From contig CABXIT010000016.1 in NCBI GenBank assembly GCA_902512325.1, positions 1 to 32,652 on the forward strand: a stretch of DNA of 32,652 bases, in the 5' to 3' direction. The translations under genes and the position numbers were made by a program. Source of the DNA: an uncultured Alphaproteobacteria bacterium. Its GTDB lineage: Bacteria; Pseudomonadota; Alphaproteobacteria; HIMB59; GCA-002718135. The notes beneath the pieces were generated by a model. That model was not told the DNA's origin. It searched no databases and saw only the letters and a list, made by a program, of their open reading frames with translations. Positions 24,925-32,652 of this stretch are shown here, piece after piece (within the stretch, counting starts at the first letter, position 1; each line of letters opens with the position of its first letter).

Positions 24925-26076
24925 TTAGGCTCCAAGAGGTCTTAAAAGGGAACGTGAAATAATATGACGTTGAATCTCACTTGTTCCTTCCCAAATTCTT
25001 TCTATTCTTGCGTCTCTCCATATTCTTTCTAGAGGAAAATCAGACATTAAACCCATACCACCACAAATTTGAATAGCTTCATCTGAAACTCTGCCAACCA
25101 TTTCTGTACAGAATAATTTTGTCATAGCGGCATCTTGAGAAGTTAGAGTTTTTTGATCAATTTTCCATGCTGATTCCATCAACATTAAATTAGCAAGTTT
25201 AATTTCTGTAGCCATATCAGCCAGCTTAAAAGAAACACCTTGAAACTTTCCTATCACTTTTCCAAATTGTTTTCTATTAGCGGACCAGTCCAAGGCTATA
25301 TCAAAAGCTCTTTCTGCCCTAGAGACGGAAGTCGCTGCTACTGTTAACCGTGTTGCCTCTAGCCAAACATTCATTAATTCAAAACCTTTATCTTTTTCTC
25401 CAAGAATATTTCTTCCAGGTATTCTACAATCATTAAAATGTATAATATTATTTACATATCCTCGGTGAGAGACACAGTCATAACCTTTTGCAACTTCGAC
25501 TCCTTTTTGCTTTAGATCAACCAAAAAACAAGAAAGTAAATTTCTTCTTTTCTCATCTTCACCTGTTGAAGCAAAAAGAACTACAAAGTCAGAGATGTGT
25601 GCGTTAGATATAAAATGTTTTGTTCCATTGATTATCCAATCATCACCATCTTTAACCGCTTTTGTTTTCATACCTCTTAAATCTGAACCGGCACCAGGCT
25701 CCGTCATCGCAATACAGTCTTTTCTCTCACCAGTAATAGCTGGCTTTAAATATTCATCAATTAATTTACCTTCACAGGCCATTAATATATTTTGCGGTCT
25801 CCAAGCGATTTCAGCTAGAGCAAGTGAAGCAAAACCAAGATGTTTTTCAACTAAAGTTAATTCAAAAGCATTTAGCCCACCACCACCATGTTCAGTTGGC
25901 ATATTGCAAGCATACAAACCTGCTTTAATACTTTTTTGCTTGATTTCATCATACAATTCTTTTGGTAAATTATTTGTTTTTTCTAATAATTCTTCATGTT
26001 GTAGCAATTCTGCTTTTACAAAAGATTTAGTAGTATCTATTAAAAGATTCTGTTCTTCTGTAAGATTAAATTCCAT
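24925..26076 (-). CDS. Acyl-CoA dehydrogenase (candidate gamma-butyrobetainyl-CoA dehydrogenase)
   Basis: A 383-residue acyl-CoA dehydrogenase of normal length. FAD and substrate motifs are clear: CIAMTEPGAGSDLRGMKTKA, the IINGTKHFISNAHISD beta-domain segment, RKQFGKVIGKFQ and the C-terminal GGMGLMSDFPLERIWRDARI. The catalytic base is Glu363 in IWEGTSEIQR. Placed between the folate-dependent GcvT-like gene (8-base gap) and the acyl-CoA synthetase gene (3-base gap), and with CaiD in the same operon, it most simply oxidises gamma-butyrobetainyl-CoA to crotonobetainyl-CoA, the reverse of CaiA. Sequence alone would allow other short-chain acyl-CoAs. Confidence 0.93.
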   Translation of the reverse strand: MEFNLTEEQNLLIDTTKSFVKAELLQHEELLEKTNNLPKELYDEIKQKSIKAGLYACNMPTEHGGGGLNAFELTLVEKHLGFASLALAEIAWRPQNILMACEGKLIDEYLKPAITGERKDCIAMTEPGAGSDLRGMKTKAVKDGDDWIINGTKHFISNAHISDFVVLFASTGEDEKRRNLLSCFLVDLKQKGVEVAKGYDCVSHRGYVNNIIHFNDCRIPGRNILGEKDKGFELMNVWLEATRLTVAATSVSRAERAFDIALDWSANRKQFGKVIGKFQGVSFKLADMATEIKLANLMLMESAWKIDQKTLTSQDAAMTKLFCTEMVGRVSDEAIQICGGMGLMSDFPLERIWRDARIERIWEGTSEIQRHIISRSLLRPLGA

Positions 26077-26084
26077 AAAATATA

Positions 26085-27287
26085 CTATTTAAACGCAGGT
26101 ACAGCATTCCTTCTTGGATTGTTAAAAAATTGCCTTTTAACAACTTTGCATTCGGCCCAAATCTTTCTGTAATCCAGCTCTTCTGGGTGATAAATTTCTG
26201 CATAAACATTTGATCCTAATTTATAATGTTCTTTATTAACAAATCCAATCGCAATATTAGATTTAAGGACAGGGGACCACATAGCAGCTGTTACTATACC
26301 AATCTCTTTCGCTTTATTTTTCTTACTATTATCGTAGAGCACAGAACCCACAGCTGGTTTATCTCCTTCAACATCCAATCCCACGAGTTTTTTTTCAATT
26401 CCGTTTTCTTTGTGTCTAATTAATGCCTGTTTTCCGGTAAAATATTTTTTTTCTAGATTTACTAACCAACCTAAACCTAACTCATAGGGATTTCTCATTC
26501 TATTTGGTCTTAAAGCTTGTTCTGCAGACATAAAATCTACATTAGGCTGGATAAATCCAGCTTCAATTCTCACCATTTCAAGCGCACTCATTCCTGCTGC
26601 TAGCACTTTATAATCTCTATTAAATTTAAATAAACTGTCCCATACATCAATAGCTTGAGAAGGATCACACCATATTTCATAACCTAAATCACCAGAAAAA
26701 CCAGTTCTTGAGATTGTAACATTATGATTTTCAATATTGTAATTATCAAAATGAAATGGTTTTAAGTTTTCTATATTATTTACTTTTAATAAATTTAAAA
26801 TTTTACAAGATAGGGGGCCTTGAAATGCTAATGCTGCAATTGATGTACTTATATCTTCAATAGTTACTTTAAATCCTGTTGCTGTATCAGAAAACCAATT
26901 TAAATTACGTTCAGCACAAAAAATTCTAAAATGATTTTCATTAAAGCAAAATATAGTTCCATCATCAATTACCATACCATCTTCATTGCACCATATTCCG
27001 TAGGCAATTTGATTAGATTGGATATTAGAAATGTCTTTTGTGATTAATTTATTAATAAATTGTTTAGCATCCTCACCTTTTATTTCATATTTATGCATTG
27101 GAGTGATATCAAATACTCCTGCCGTATTTCTAACTGCCGTATATTCAAGCTCTGTCGAAGAATATTCATTAACCACTTTGTAACCCGCCCATCTATACCA
27201 ATTATTTGAATAACAGTTTTCAGATGTTCTTTTATGAAACGGTGTCTCTAAAAGAGGTTTTTTGTATGAAATTTCTGATGAATTCAT
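26085..27287 (-). CDS. GcvT-family folate-dependent aminomethyl/methyl transferase
   Basis: A 400-residue glycine-cleavage T-protein-fold enzyme with the N-terminal GcvT domain and the C-terminal barrel (from about 285). The folate site acidic pair is kept as Asp108-Asp109 (DGMVIDDGTIFC), and TGFSGDLGYEIWC and ALEMVRIEAGF are family signatures. Known relatives take one-carbon units from N-methyl amines (T-protein, dimethylglycine and sarcosine enzymes) or demethylate DMSP (DmdA). It keeps the DD seen in T-proteins and is about 30 residues longer than DmdA, so I favour an amine substrate. Its start overlaps the stop of the upstream FAD oxidoreductase by one base. I infer that it accepts a methylene group made by that flavoprotein and hands it to tetrahydrofolate. 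Confidence 0.87.
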   Translation of the reverse strand: MNSSEISYKKPLLETPFHKRTSENCYSNNWYRWAGYKVVNEYSSTELEYTAVRNTAGVFDITPMHKYEIKGEDAKQFINKLITKDISNIQSNQIAYGIWCNEDGMVIDDGTIFCFNENHFRIFCAERNLNWFSDTATGFKVTIEDISTSIAALAFQGPLSCKILNLLKVNNIENLKPFHFDNYNIENHNVTISRTGFSGDLGYEIWCDPSQAIDVWDSLFKFNRDYKVLAAGMSALEMVRIEAGFIQPNVDFMSAEQALRPNRMRNPYELGLGWLVNLEKKYFTGKQALIRHKENGIEKKLVGLDVEGDKPAVGSVLYDNSKKNKAKEIGIVTAAMWSPVLKSNIAIGFVNKEHYKLGSNVYAEIYHPEELDYRKIWAECKVVKRQFFNNPRRNAVPAFK

Positions 27288-28753
27288 TATTTTAAATCTC
27301 CAATAACTTTTTTTGCAGCATTTATACCATTTATACCTGTCAAACCTCCGCCTGGGTGTGTACCAGCGCTACATAAATATAAACCATTTATAGGAGTAGA
27401 ATATTGAGCTGAACCATAGAACGGTCTCATCATTAATAATTGATCTATTTCTAAATCTCCGTGGTGCCAATGACCACCTGCTACATTATATTTTGCCTCT
27501 ATTGCATTTGGTGTAATTAATTTTTCTTTTGATATTTTCATATCGGGAATAAATTTACTTAAAATAGAAATACATTTTTTAATTATTTCATTTTCTTGAT
27601 GATTAGAATTAGCTAAATGAGGAACATAATAGACGTTAGCTGATAAGATATTTTTATTAACATAAAACTCCAGACATGGATTTTCAGAGTATTTATTATA
27701 TTTATTGGCATTAAAAGCGTGTTCAATGTATTGAATATTAGGAGCATAAATAAATTTGCCGTACATATTATTATCAACACCGTTAATATTAATGTCATTT
27801 TCAAAAACTAACTCAAGTTTAGCTACATTTCCTTTATTTCTATAATTTTTAGTTCTTCTAATAAAATCAGTATCTAGTATTTCTGCTCCTAACAAATTTA
27901 AATAAGTTGTTTTGGGATCAGTATTAGAGATTACACAAGTAGATTCAAAAATTTCTCCATTGTTTAATTGAACACCAGTAACACTATTATTTTGAGTTAA
28001 TATTTTTTTAACTTCAGTGGATTTAATTATTTCAACTGAATTTTTATTACAAGATTCTTCTAATAAATTAATATAATTCCCGACTTCTATATTTTTTAAA
28101 TTAAATACATTATTATTAATTGCTTGTTTATAAAGTAAAGTTAATATTGAACCAGGCGATCTTGGACCTAGGTTTGTTCCTAATACCGCTTCATGTGATA
28201 GCAGACCCATTAGATTATCATTACTTAAATTATCTTCTAAATCATCTGCTATATTTAAACCAATTACTCTTAATAATTCACGCATATTTTTTTTACCTAA
28301 TTTTCTAACTTTCCACCCCATCGATATTAGTTGTAAAATATCAGCTTTGTTACCAGATTTAACTCTAGGAGGTTTTTTAAACATAAAAGAGCCAAGGGTT
28401 TTTGAAAATATTTTGTAGTTATTGATAATTGATAAAAAGTTTTTTTGATCATGTTCATCTGCATTAGTTTTTATAAAAGATAATTTGCCGTTATTATCTT
28501 CTAACACGGTATGATTTTGATGATCTTCCAGTGATATAATATGATTTGTATTATTTGTATTAGTAGCATTAATACTTAATTCTTTTGTAATTATTGGAGA
28601 AATACAATTAATATTATCTGCATATTCCGCTAAACCTCCAACATTTTCATTTTTTTCAATAACTAAAACTTTTTTATTTTTTTTGGAAAGATATGAAGCT
28701 GCAACTAAGCCATTGTGACCCCCACCTATTATTATGATGTCAAATTTTTTCAT
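27287..28753 (-). CDS. FAD-dependent oxidoreductase, COG1233/PYROXD2-like (second paralogue)
   Basis: A 488-residue flavoprotein with the N-terminal FAD loop FDIIIIGGGHNGLVAASYLS (4-23) and C-terminal FAD segment CSAGTHPGGGLTGINGINAA. These bracket a phytoene-desaturase-like fold, but the family includes many amine or unknown oxidoreductases such as PYROXD2. It is a clear paralogue of the gene directly upstream yet about 55-65 residues shorter, more divergent and richer in Asn/Ile/Lys. It may have become a subunit or a changed-specificity partner. The two genes overlap by four bases (ATGA), and the folate-protein gene follows with one-base overlap, so the products are likely made together and may form a complex. 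Confidence 0.85.
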   Translation of the reverse strand: MKKFDIIIIGGGHNGLVAASYLSKKNKKVLVIEKNENVGGLAEYADNINCISPIITKELSINATNTNNTNHIISLEDHQNHTVLEDNNGKLSFIKTNADEHDQKNFLSIINNYKIFSKTLGSFMFKKPPRVKSGNKADILQLISMGWKVRKLGKKNMRELLRVIGLNIADDLEDNLSNDNLMGLLSHEAVLGTNLGPRSPGSILTLLYKQAINNNVFNLKNIEVGNYINLLEESCNKNSVEIIKSTEVKKILTQNNSVTGVQLNNGEIFESTCVISNTDPKTTYLNLLGAEILDTDFIRRTKNYRNKGNVAKLELVFENDININGVDNNMYGKFIYAPNIQYIEHAFNANKYNKYSENPCLEFYVNKNILSANVYYVPHLANSNHQENEIIKKCISILSKFIPDMKISKEKLITPNAIEAKYNVAGGHWHHGDLEIDQLLMMRPFYGSAQYSTPINGLYLCSAGTHPGGGLTGINGINAAKKVIGDLK

Positions 28754-30378
28754 ATGTAATGCGTTGATATTTTCTTATTTAAATCTTTTAATATTTCTCT
28801 TGCAGCATTTGCTCCAGGAGCTCCCATTACTCCGCCACCAGGATGTGTACTAGAGCCACACATATATAGATTTTTTATTGGAGTTTTATATTGAGCATAA
28901 CCAGGCACAGGTCTGTTAAACATAAGCTGATCCATAGTTAATTCACCTTGAAATATATTGCCTTCAGTTAAACCAACTTCTGCTTCTATTTCTTTAGGCG
29001 TTCTTATTTCAGCGTGATTTATAATATCATTAAAATTTTTTGAGTAAGATCCAATTCTGCCCATGACATGTTTGCCAAATTCTAATCTTTTTTCCTCAGT
29101 CCAACCCCCATTAGCTAAATTGTAAGGAACATACTGAACAAAAACTGACATATAATGTTTTCCTTGAGGCGCCATTGTTGGATCATTGATACTTGGAATA
29201 CACATATCAACATAAGGAAACTCAGACCACTTACCATCTTTCCAATCGTCATAAGCTCCTTCCATCTCTTCTATACTTTGAGTTATGTGTAGATCACCTG
29301 TTCCTGCAGGATCTCCAACTGGAATACTTTTCCAAATAGGTAGATCATCGAGAGCAATATTTAATTTTCCAGATGATCCTCTGATTTTAAAATTTTTTAC
29401 AGCTTTATAAAAATCTCCAGGTAGTTCTTTTTCTTCTACTACTTTTAAAAATGTTCTTTTTACATCAAGATTTGAAACTATTTTGTTAGCATAAATTTCA
29501 TCTCCATTTTCTAAAACCAGTCCATAACTTTTATTATTCTTTATAAGAATTTTTGTTACTGGTGAGCCTGCTATAATTTCTCCATTATTAGCTTTAAATG
29601 ATGAAGCCATAGCTTTTGTGATTGAACCCATTCCACCTCTTGCATAACCCCAAGCTCCAACAGTACCATCAACTTCACCCATATAATGATGAAGTAATAC
29701 ATAAGCTGATCCAGGGGAATATGGTCCTAGAGCAGTACCTATTATAGCTGAGCCAGCTAGGTGCACTTTAACAATATCTGATTCAAAATATTCTTCAAGA
29801 TAGTCTCTTACACTCATTGTCCAAAATCTAATCGTGTCATATATTTCTTTTTCTCCTAAACCTCCTAATTCATCTTTAGCGGCAAAGTATTTTGCAAATT
29901 CAAAAAGTCCCATTATATCTTTAGGTGCAAATGAAGTTGGATCTGGTGGAGTCATTTTTAATAGAGGTTTTATAATCTTGCACTGTCTCATTACATCTTT
30001 CCCAAACCTATCATAGGCCTCTGCATCTTTTTTTGAAAATTGAGCAATAGATCGGTAGGTCAAATCATGATCTTGATAATGAGCATAAAATCTTCCATCA
30101 TCAAGCATACTCGCACTTCCTTCATATGGAATGATTTGAAGACCATGTTTAGCTAATTCTAAATCTCTGAATATTTCAGGTCTTAATAAACTGCAGACAT
30201 ACGAACAATTAGAATATGTCCATCCTGGATGTAGCTCTCTACTAACTGCGGCACCCCCAACATACTCATGTCTTTCTACAATAACTACTTTAAGCCCCGC
30301 CTTTGCTAAATAGCAAGCAGTTGTCAGTCCGTTGTGACCGCCTCCAATTATAGCTACATCATAATTTGTTTTGTTCAT
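28750..30378 (-). CDS. FAD-dependent oxidoreductase, COG1233/PYROXD2-like (first paralogue)
   Basis: A 542-residue flavoprotein from the start I choose, ATG at 30378, giving MNKTNYDVAIIGGGHNGLTT. A longer frame begins at 30408, but that start lies inside the palindromic operator and adds ten residues unlike the family. Hallmarks are the FAD loop AIIGGGHNGLTTACYLAKAG, the ERHEYVGGAAVSRELHPG segment after it and the terminal MCGSSTHPGGGVMGAPGANA. The family is often annotated as phytoene desaturase, but no carotenoid gene is near. Operon mates (GcvT-fold protein, acyl-CoA enzymes, CaiD) point to oxidation of an N-methyl or betaine compound. It is the first gene of the six-gene operon and is divergent from the BetI-like regulator. 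Confidence 0.88.
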   Translation of the reverse strand: MNKTNYDVAIIGGGHNGLTTACYLAKAGLKVVIVERHEYVGGAAVSRELHPGWTYSNCSYVCSLLRPEIFRDLELAKHGLQIIPYEGSASMLDDGRFYAHYQDHDLTYRSIAQFSKKDAEAYDRFGKDVMRQCKIIKPLLKMTPPDPTSFAPKDIMGLFEFAKYFAAKDELGGLGEKEIYDTIRFWTMSVRDYLEEYFESDIVKVHLAGSAIIGTALGPYSPGSAYVLLHHYMGEVDGTVGAWGYARGGMGSITKAMASSFKANNGEIIAGSPVTKILIKNNKSYGLVLENGDEIYANKIVSNLDVKRTFLKVVEEKELPGDFYKAVKNFKIRGSSGKLNIALDDLPIWKSIPVGDPAGTGDLHITQSIEEMEGAYDDWKDGKWSEFPYVDMCIPSINDPTMAPQGKHYMSVFVQYVPYNLANGGWTEEKRLEFGKHVMGRIGSYSKNFNDIINHAEIRTPKEIEAEVGLTEGNIFQGELTMDQLMFNRPVPGYAQYKTPIKNLYMCGSSTHPGGGVMGAPGANAAREILKDLNKKISTHYI

Positions 30379-30387
30379 GGCGTTTTT

Positions 30388-30416
30388 TATATTTCTTTGA
30401 ATGAGCATTCAACCAA
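30388..30416. promoter_or_regulatory. Perfect palindromic operator between the FAD oxidoreductase operon and the BetI-like regulator
   Basis: TTGAAT-GAGC-ATTCAA at 30397-30412 is a perfect 6+4+6 inverted repeat, about 20 bases before the ATG of the FAD oxidoreductase and 58 before that of the regulator. On the minus strand a weak TTGGTT (30416-30411) and AATATA/ATATAA around 30393-30387 could be promoter boxes with the palindrome in their spacer. TetR-family repressors such as BetI bind palindromes of this form, and the regulator gene is directly divergent, so this is its probable operator. Confidence 0.65.
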
Positions 30417-30469
30417 ATTTCTTGTAAAATCAAGCATTTTATGAAAAACTATCATAATTTTTTAATAAT

Positions 30470-31093
30470 ATGAAACAAAGAAACCTTAGATCTGAAAATA
30501 AAAAAAATAGTAATTTAAAATTAATTTCTTCAACTATTAAAAATTTATCAAAAAAAGGAATAAATGAATTAACCATGCAGGATGTATCTCAGGGAGCAGG
30601 TCTATCCCAGGGTATTGTAAATTTTCATTTTAAAAGTAAAGAACTTTTACTAATTGAAACACTAAGATTTATTTCTAATGAATACCTTCATTCTTTTCAA
30701 AAAAGTATTGCAAAAACTGGAAATGATCCAAGAAAAAAATTAATTGCTATTATTGAAAATGACTTTAGTAAAAAAATATGCACTAGAGAAAAAATATCTG
30801 TATGGTTCACTTTTTTTAGTGAAATTAAATACAAACCTGCTTATCATCAAATTTGTAAAGAGCGTGACTTGTACTATCAATCTATAACAGAAGATATATT
30901 TGCTGAATTAATAAAAAAAGAGAATATTAAGTTGTCTAAAAAAAACATAGCAAGAGGATTCCAGGCATTGATTATGGGTTTGTGGTTAGATCAACTGGAA
31001 GACCCTGATACTTTTAGTAGAATACAAGCGAAGAAAATATGCTTTGAGTTTATTAAATCTAATTTCCCAAAACAATTTAAGAGAATAATATAA
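30470..31093 (+). CDS. TetR-family regulator, BetI-like
   Basis: A 207-residue TetR repressor. The helix-turn-helix spans about 18-62 (GINELTMQDVSQGAGLSQGI, then VNFHFKSKELLLIETL). The C-terminal half resembles BetI: the WFTFFSEIKYKPAYHQICKERD stretch matches BetI's region around [20 protein letters not shown], and the end keeps GLWLDQLEDPDTFSRIQAK. BetI senses choline; the ligand here may be another quaternary amine or a CoA ester. It is divergent from the FAD oxidoreductase operon, with a perfect palindrome between, and is followed two bases later by an acyl-CoA dehydrogenase gene. Autoregulation and control of both minus-strand operons is inferred. Confidence 0.87.
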   Translation: MKQRNLRSENKKNSNLKLISSTIKNLSKKGINELTMQDVSQGAGLSQGIVNFHFKSKELLLIETLRFISNEYLHSFQKSIAKTGNDPRKKLIAIIENDFSKKICTREKISVWFTFFSEIKYKPAYHQICKERDLYYQSITEDIFAELIKKENIKLSKKNIARGFQALIMGLWLDQLEDPDTFSRIQAKKICFEFIKSNFPKQFKRII

Positions 31094-31095
31094 TT

Positions 31096-32271
31096 ATGTA
31101 TAGCGGCATGACCCCTAAAGCTCTTGAATGGCAAAAAAAAATACGACAATTTGTTGATGTCGAATTGATACCTTGGGAAGTTCATGCAGAAATGAATAAT
31201 GGAAATATTCCGAGTGAAATAGAAAAAAAACATCAAGAATTAGCAATCAAATTTGGTTTGCCAGGTATGGGAATTTCAAAAAATGGGGGAGGTTTAAATC
31301 TTTCAATGTTTGATCAAATGATTATCTGGGAACAACTTGGTAGAGTTACAAATGCTTTATGTTGGTGTTTTTCTGAGGCTCAAGATTGGATGGAAGAAGT
31401 ATTTTCAGATTATCAAAAAAAAGAATATTTAAAACCTCTAATGAATGGAACTAAGAAAGAATGTTACGCAATTACAGAAAAAGGATCTGGCTCAGATGTA
31501 AATGGATCTATTCAGTCTACAGCTGAGTTAGTAGGGGATCAATACATTATCAATGGAGAAAAATGGTATGTTACTAGTGCCAACAAAGCTGATTTCTTTT
31601 TTTTACAAGCCAAAATCCAGAATGGAAATAATGATCAAAATCATGCTTTATTTATTGTTGATAAAGAAAATGAAGGAATTGAATTAATAGACACACCTTC
31701 ATTTAGTCATACATTTTCACACCATCATTCAATTTATAGATTCAATAATGTTAAAATTCCAATTAGAAATATTATAGGGAAAGAAGAAGATGGTATGTCT
31801 TATACTCAAGCATGGTTTAGACATGAAAGATTAGGTATAGCAGCTAGATGCTGTGGTGCAGCTGAAAGATTAATTTCTGAAGCAACTAAGTTTGCTAAAG
31901 AAAGAGAGTCTGGTGGAAGCAAGATTAAAGATTATCAATTAATTCAATCAATGTTAGCTGATAGTGTTACAGAACTTGCAGCAACTAGACTTCTACTCTA
32001 TGAAATATGCAAAGATCACGATAATAAACAGGATGTAAAGATCTTACATGCCAAATGTTCAATGATAAAGCTTTATGCGTCAGAAATGGCAAATAGGGTA
32101 GCTGATCGCGCTGTTCAAATTTTTGGAGGAAGAGGGTACATGAGAGAAAATGTAGCAGAGAGGTTCTTTAGAGAACTAAGAGCTGATAGGATTTGGGAAG
32201 GAACAAGTGAGATTCAACGTATCATTATTGCTAATTCACTTTATAAAAGAGGTTTGGAGAATTTGATATAA
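31096..32271 (+). CDS. Acyl-CoA dehydrogenase (second, BetI-linked)
   Basis: A 391-residue acyl-CoA dehydrogenase with CYAITEKGSGSDVNGSIQS, YIINGEKWYVTSANKADFF, QIFGGRGYMRENVAERFFRE and the catalytic Glu368 in IWEGTSEIQR. It is a different branch from the one at 24925: the N-terminus is shorter in loops and it has an unusual aromatic run (NALCWCFSEAQDWMEE) near the substrate entrance. It lies two bases after the regulator stop and four before an ABC permease gene, so it belongs to the regulator's unit. The two dehydrogenases may act on two successive or two different betaine CoA esters. Confidence 0.92.
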   Translation: MYSGMTPKALEWQKKIRQFVDVELIPWEVHAEMNNGNIPSEIEKKHQELAIKFGLPGMGISKNGGGLNLSMFDQMIIWEQLGRVTNALCWCFSEAQDWMEEVFSDYQKKEYLKPLMNGTKKECYAITEKGSGSDVNGSIQSTAELVGDQYIINGEKWYVTSANKADFFFLQAKIQNGNNDQNHALFIVDKENEGIELIDTPSFSHTFSHHHSIYRFNNVKIPIRNIIGKEEDGMSYTQAWFRHERLGIAARCCGAAERLISEATKFAKERESGGSKIKDYQLIQSMLADSVTELAATRLLLYEICKDHDNKQDVKILHAKCSMIKLYASEMANRVADRAVQIFGGRGYMRENVAERFFRELRADRIWEGTSEIQRIIIANSLYKRGLENLI

Positions 32272-32275
32272 TACT

Positions 32276-32652
32276 ATGATTTCTACACTTCAAAAAATTT
32301 ATGTCAAAAATGACCAGCTAAAAGCATATACTTTATTATCTCCTGCATTAATCTTAATTATTATAGCTATGGCAGCCCCAATGCTTGTTATGATTATCAC
32401 AAGTTTTAATACACAAATTTCAATGGTAGAAATTGATAGAACTTTTACTTTTGACAGATATGAAGATTTTTTTTCAAAACCAATATTTTCAATGTTGTTA
32501 TTTAGGTCAATTAAAATTTCTTTTTTAGTAACAGTATTAACTCTTCTAACTACATACCCACTTGCCTACTATATCGCTTTTTATGTAAAAAAAAATAAGA
32601 TGCTTTGGATAATTTTGATGACTTTACCATTTTGGACAAGTTATTTATTAAG
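32276..32652 (+). CDS. ABC transporter permease, polyamine (PotB)-type, 3' truncated
   Basis: An ATG at 32276, four bases after the dehydrogenase stop, opens a frame that runs to the end of the window (125 codons visible). It begins MISTLQKIYVKNDQLKAYTL, then a first membrane segment (LLSPALILIIIAMAAPMLVM) followed by a short extracytoplasmic loop with SFNTQ and the FTFDRYEDFFSKPIF stretch, then RSIKISFLVTVLTLLTTYPLAYY. This N-terminal layout is that of spermidine/putrescine-type permeases (PotB/PotH). The EAA loop is beyond the window. Its place behind the BetI-like regulator suggests import of the amine that the regulator senses. Confidence 0.8.
   Translation, partial: MISTLQKIYVKNDQLKAYTLLSPALILIIIAMAAPMLVMIITSFNTQISMVEIDRTFTFDRYEDFFSKPIFSMLLFRSIKISFLVTVLTLLTTYPLAYYIAFYVKKNKMLWIILMTLPFWTSYLL

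Noticed and set aside
25595..26092. A 165-codon + strand frame opposite the acyl-CoA dehydrogenase
   Set aside because: Low-complexity Ser/Pro/Phe-rich translation typical of an antisense shadow; the minus-strand gene is unmistakable.
22105..27287. Reading the GcvT-like, acyl-CoA dehydrogenase, synthetase and crotonase genes as the DMSP demethylation pathway DmdABCD
   Set aside because: The order of activities is similar, but the crotonase is clearly CaiD-like, the dehydrogenase is of normal length whereas DmdC is long, the synthetase is ADP-forming, and the GcvT protein keeps the T-protein Asp pair.
27287..30378. Phytoene desaturase/carotenoid biosynthesis
   Set aside because: The fold is shared, but no other carotenoid gene is near and operon partners are folate and CoA enzymes.

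Overview
This is a gene-dense, strongly AT-rich window (about 30% G+C by eye) that looks like chromosome from a streamlined, low-GC marine alphaproteobacterium, of the general kind seen in SAR11, AEGEAN-169/HIMB59 or small SAR116 lineages. I cannot place it more exactly from sequence alone. Support for this comes from intergenic gaps that are nearly absent, many ATGA-type overlaps, convergent genes that share stop-codon bases, weak or absent Shine-Dalgarno sites, and a gene set devoted to quaternary-amine osmolytes. I saw no rRNA, tRNA, CRISPR array, phage gene or insertion sequence.

Layout. 1-888 is the tail of a membrane-anchored protein. 889-5556 holds a class V aminotransferase, then a class II aldolase and an aldehyde dehydrogenase in tandem, converging on a gamma-butyrobetaine-dioxygenase-like enzyme. 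5612-6502 is an EamA exporter. 6594-12331 is one long + strand run: a ProXWV-type glycine betaine/choline ABC importer, an SDR and a choline-dehydrogenase-like GMC enzyme. 12328-13573 carries a glyceraldehyde-3-phosphate reductase homologue and a 58-residue small ORF. 13686-15125 is an ScfR/RamB-like regulator preceded by a cluster of GTAAA boxes. 15122-18471 is the core carnitine catabolic module: MDR reductase, carnitine 3-dehydrogenase and dehydrocarnitine-cleaving BKACE, with a divergent thioesterase.

18473-30378 consists of two consecutive minus-strand operons. The first (30378 to 22105) encodes two PYROXD2/COG1233-type FAD oxidoreductases, a GcvT-fold folate protein, an acyl-CoA dehydrogenase, a fused ADP-forming acyl-CoA synthetase and a CaiD-type carnitinyl-CoA dehydratase. 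The second (22047 to 18473) encodes a class III aminotransferase, an MFS transporter, a GNAT and an HD-domain diiron-oxygenase-like protein. A BetI/TetR-type regulator (30470) is divergent from the first operon and heads a + strand unit with a second acyl-CoA dehydrogenase and the start of a polyamine-type ABC permease that runs off the window. Almost the same palindrome (TGAATNAGCATTCAA) sits 20-24 bases before the first gene of each minus-strand operon, which suggests one regulon.

How the genes may work together (inference). Betaines enter through ProXWV and perhaps the second ABC system. gamma-Butyrobetaine could become carnitine in two ways: directly by the 2-oxoglutarate dioxygenase, or as CoA esters (synthetase, dehydrogenase, CaiD). 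Carnitine is then oxidised to dehydrocarnitine, cleaved to betainyl-CoA and acetoacetate, and released as glycine betaine. The FAD/GcvT pair is a candidate for oxidative N-demethylation feeding one-carbon units to tetrahydrofolate. It is the part of the window that I think is least described.
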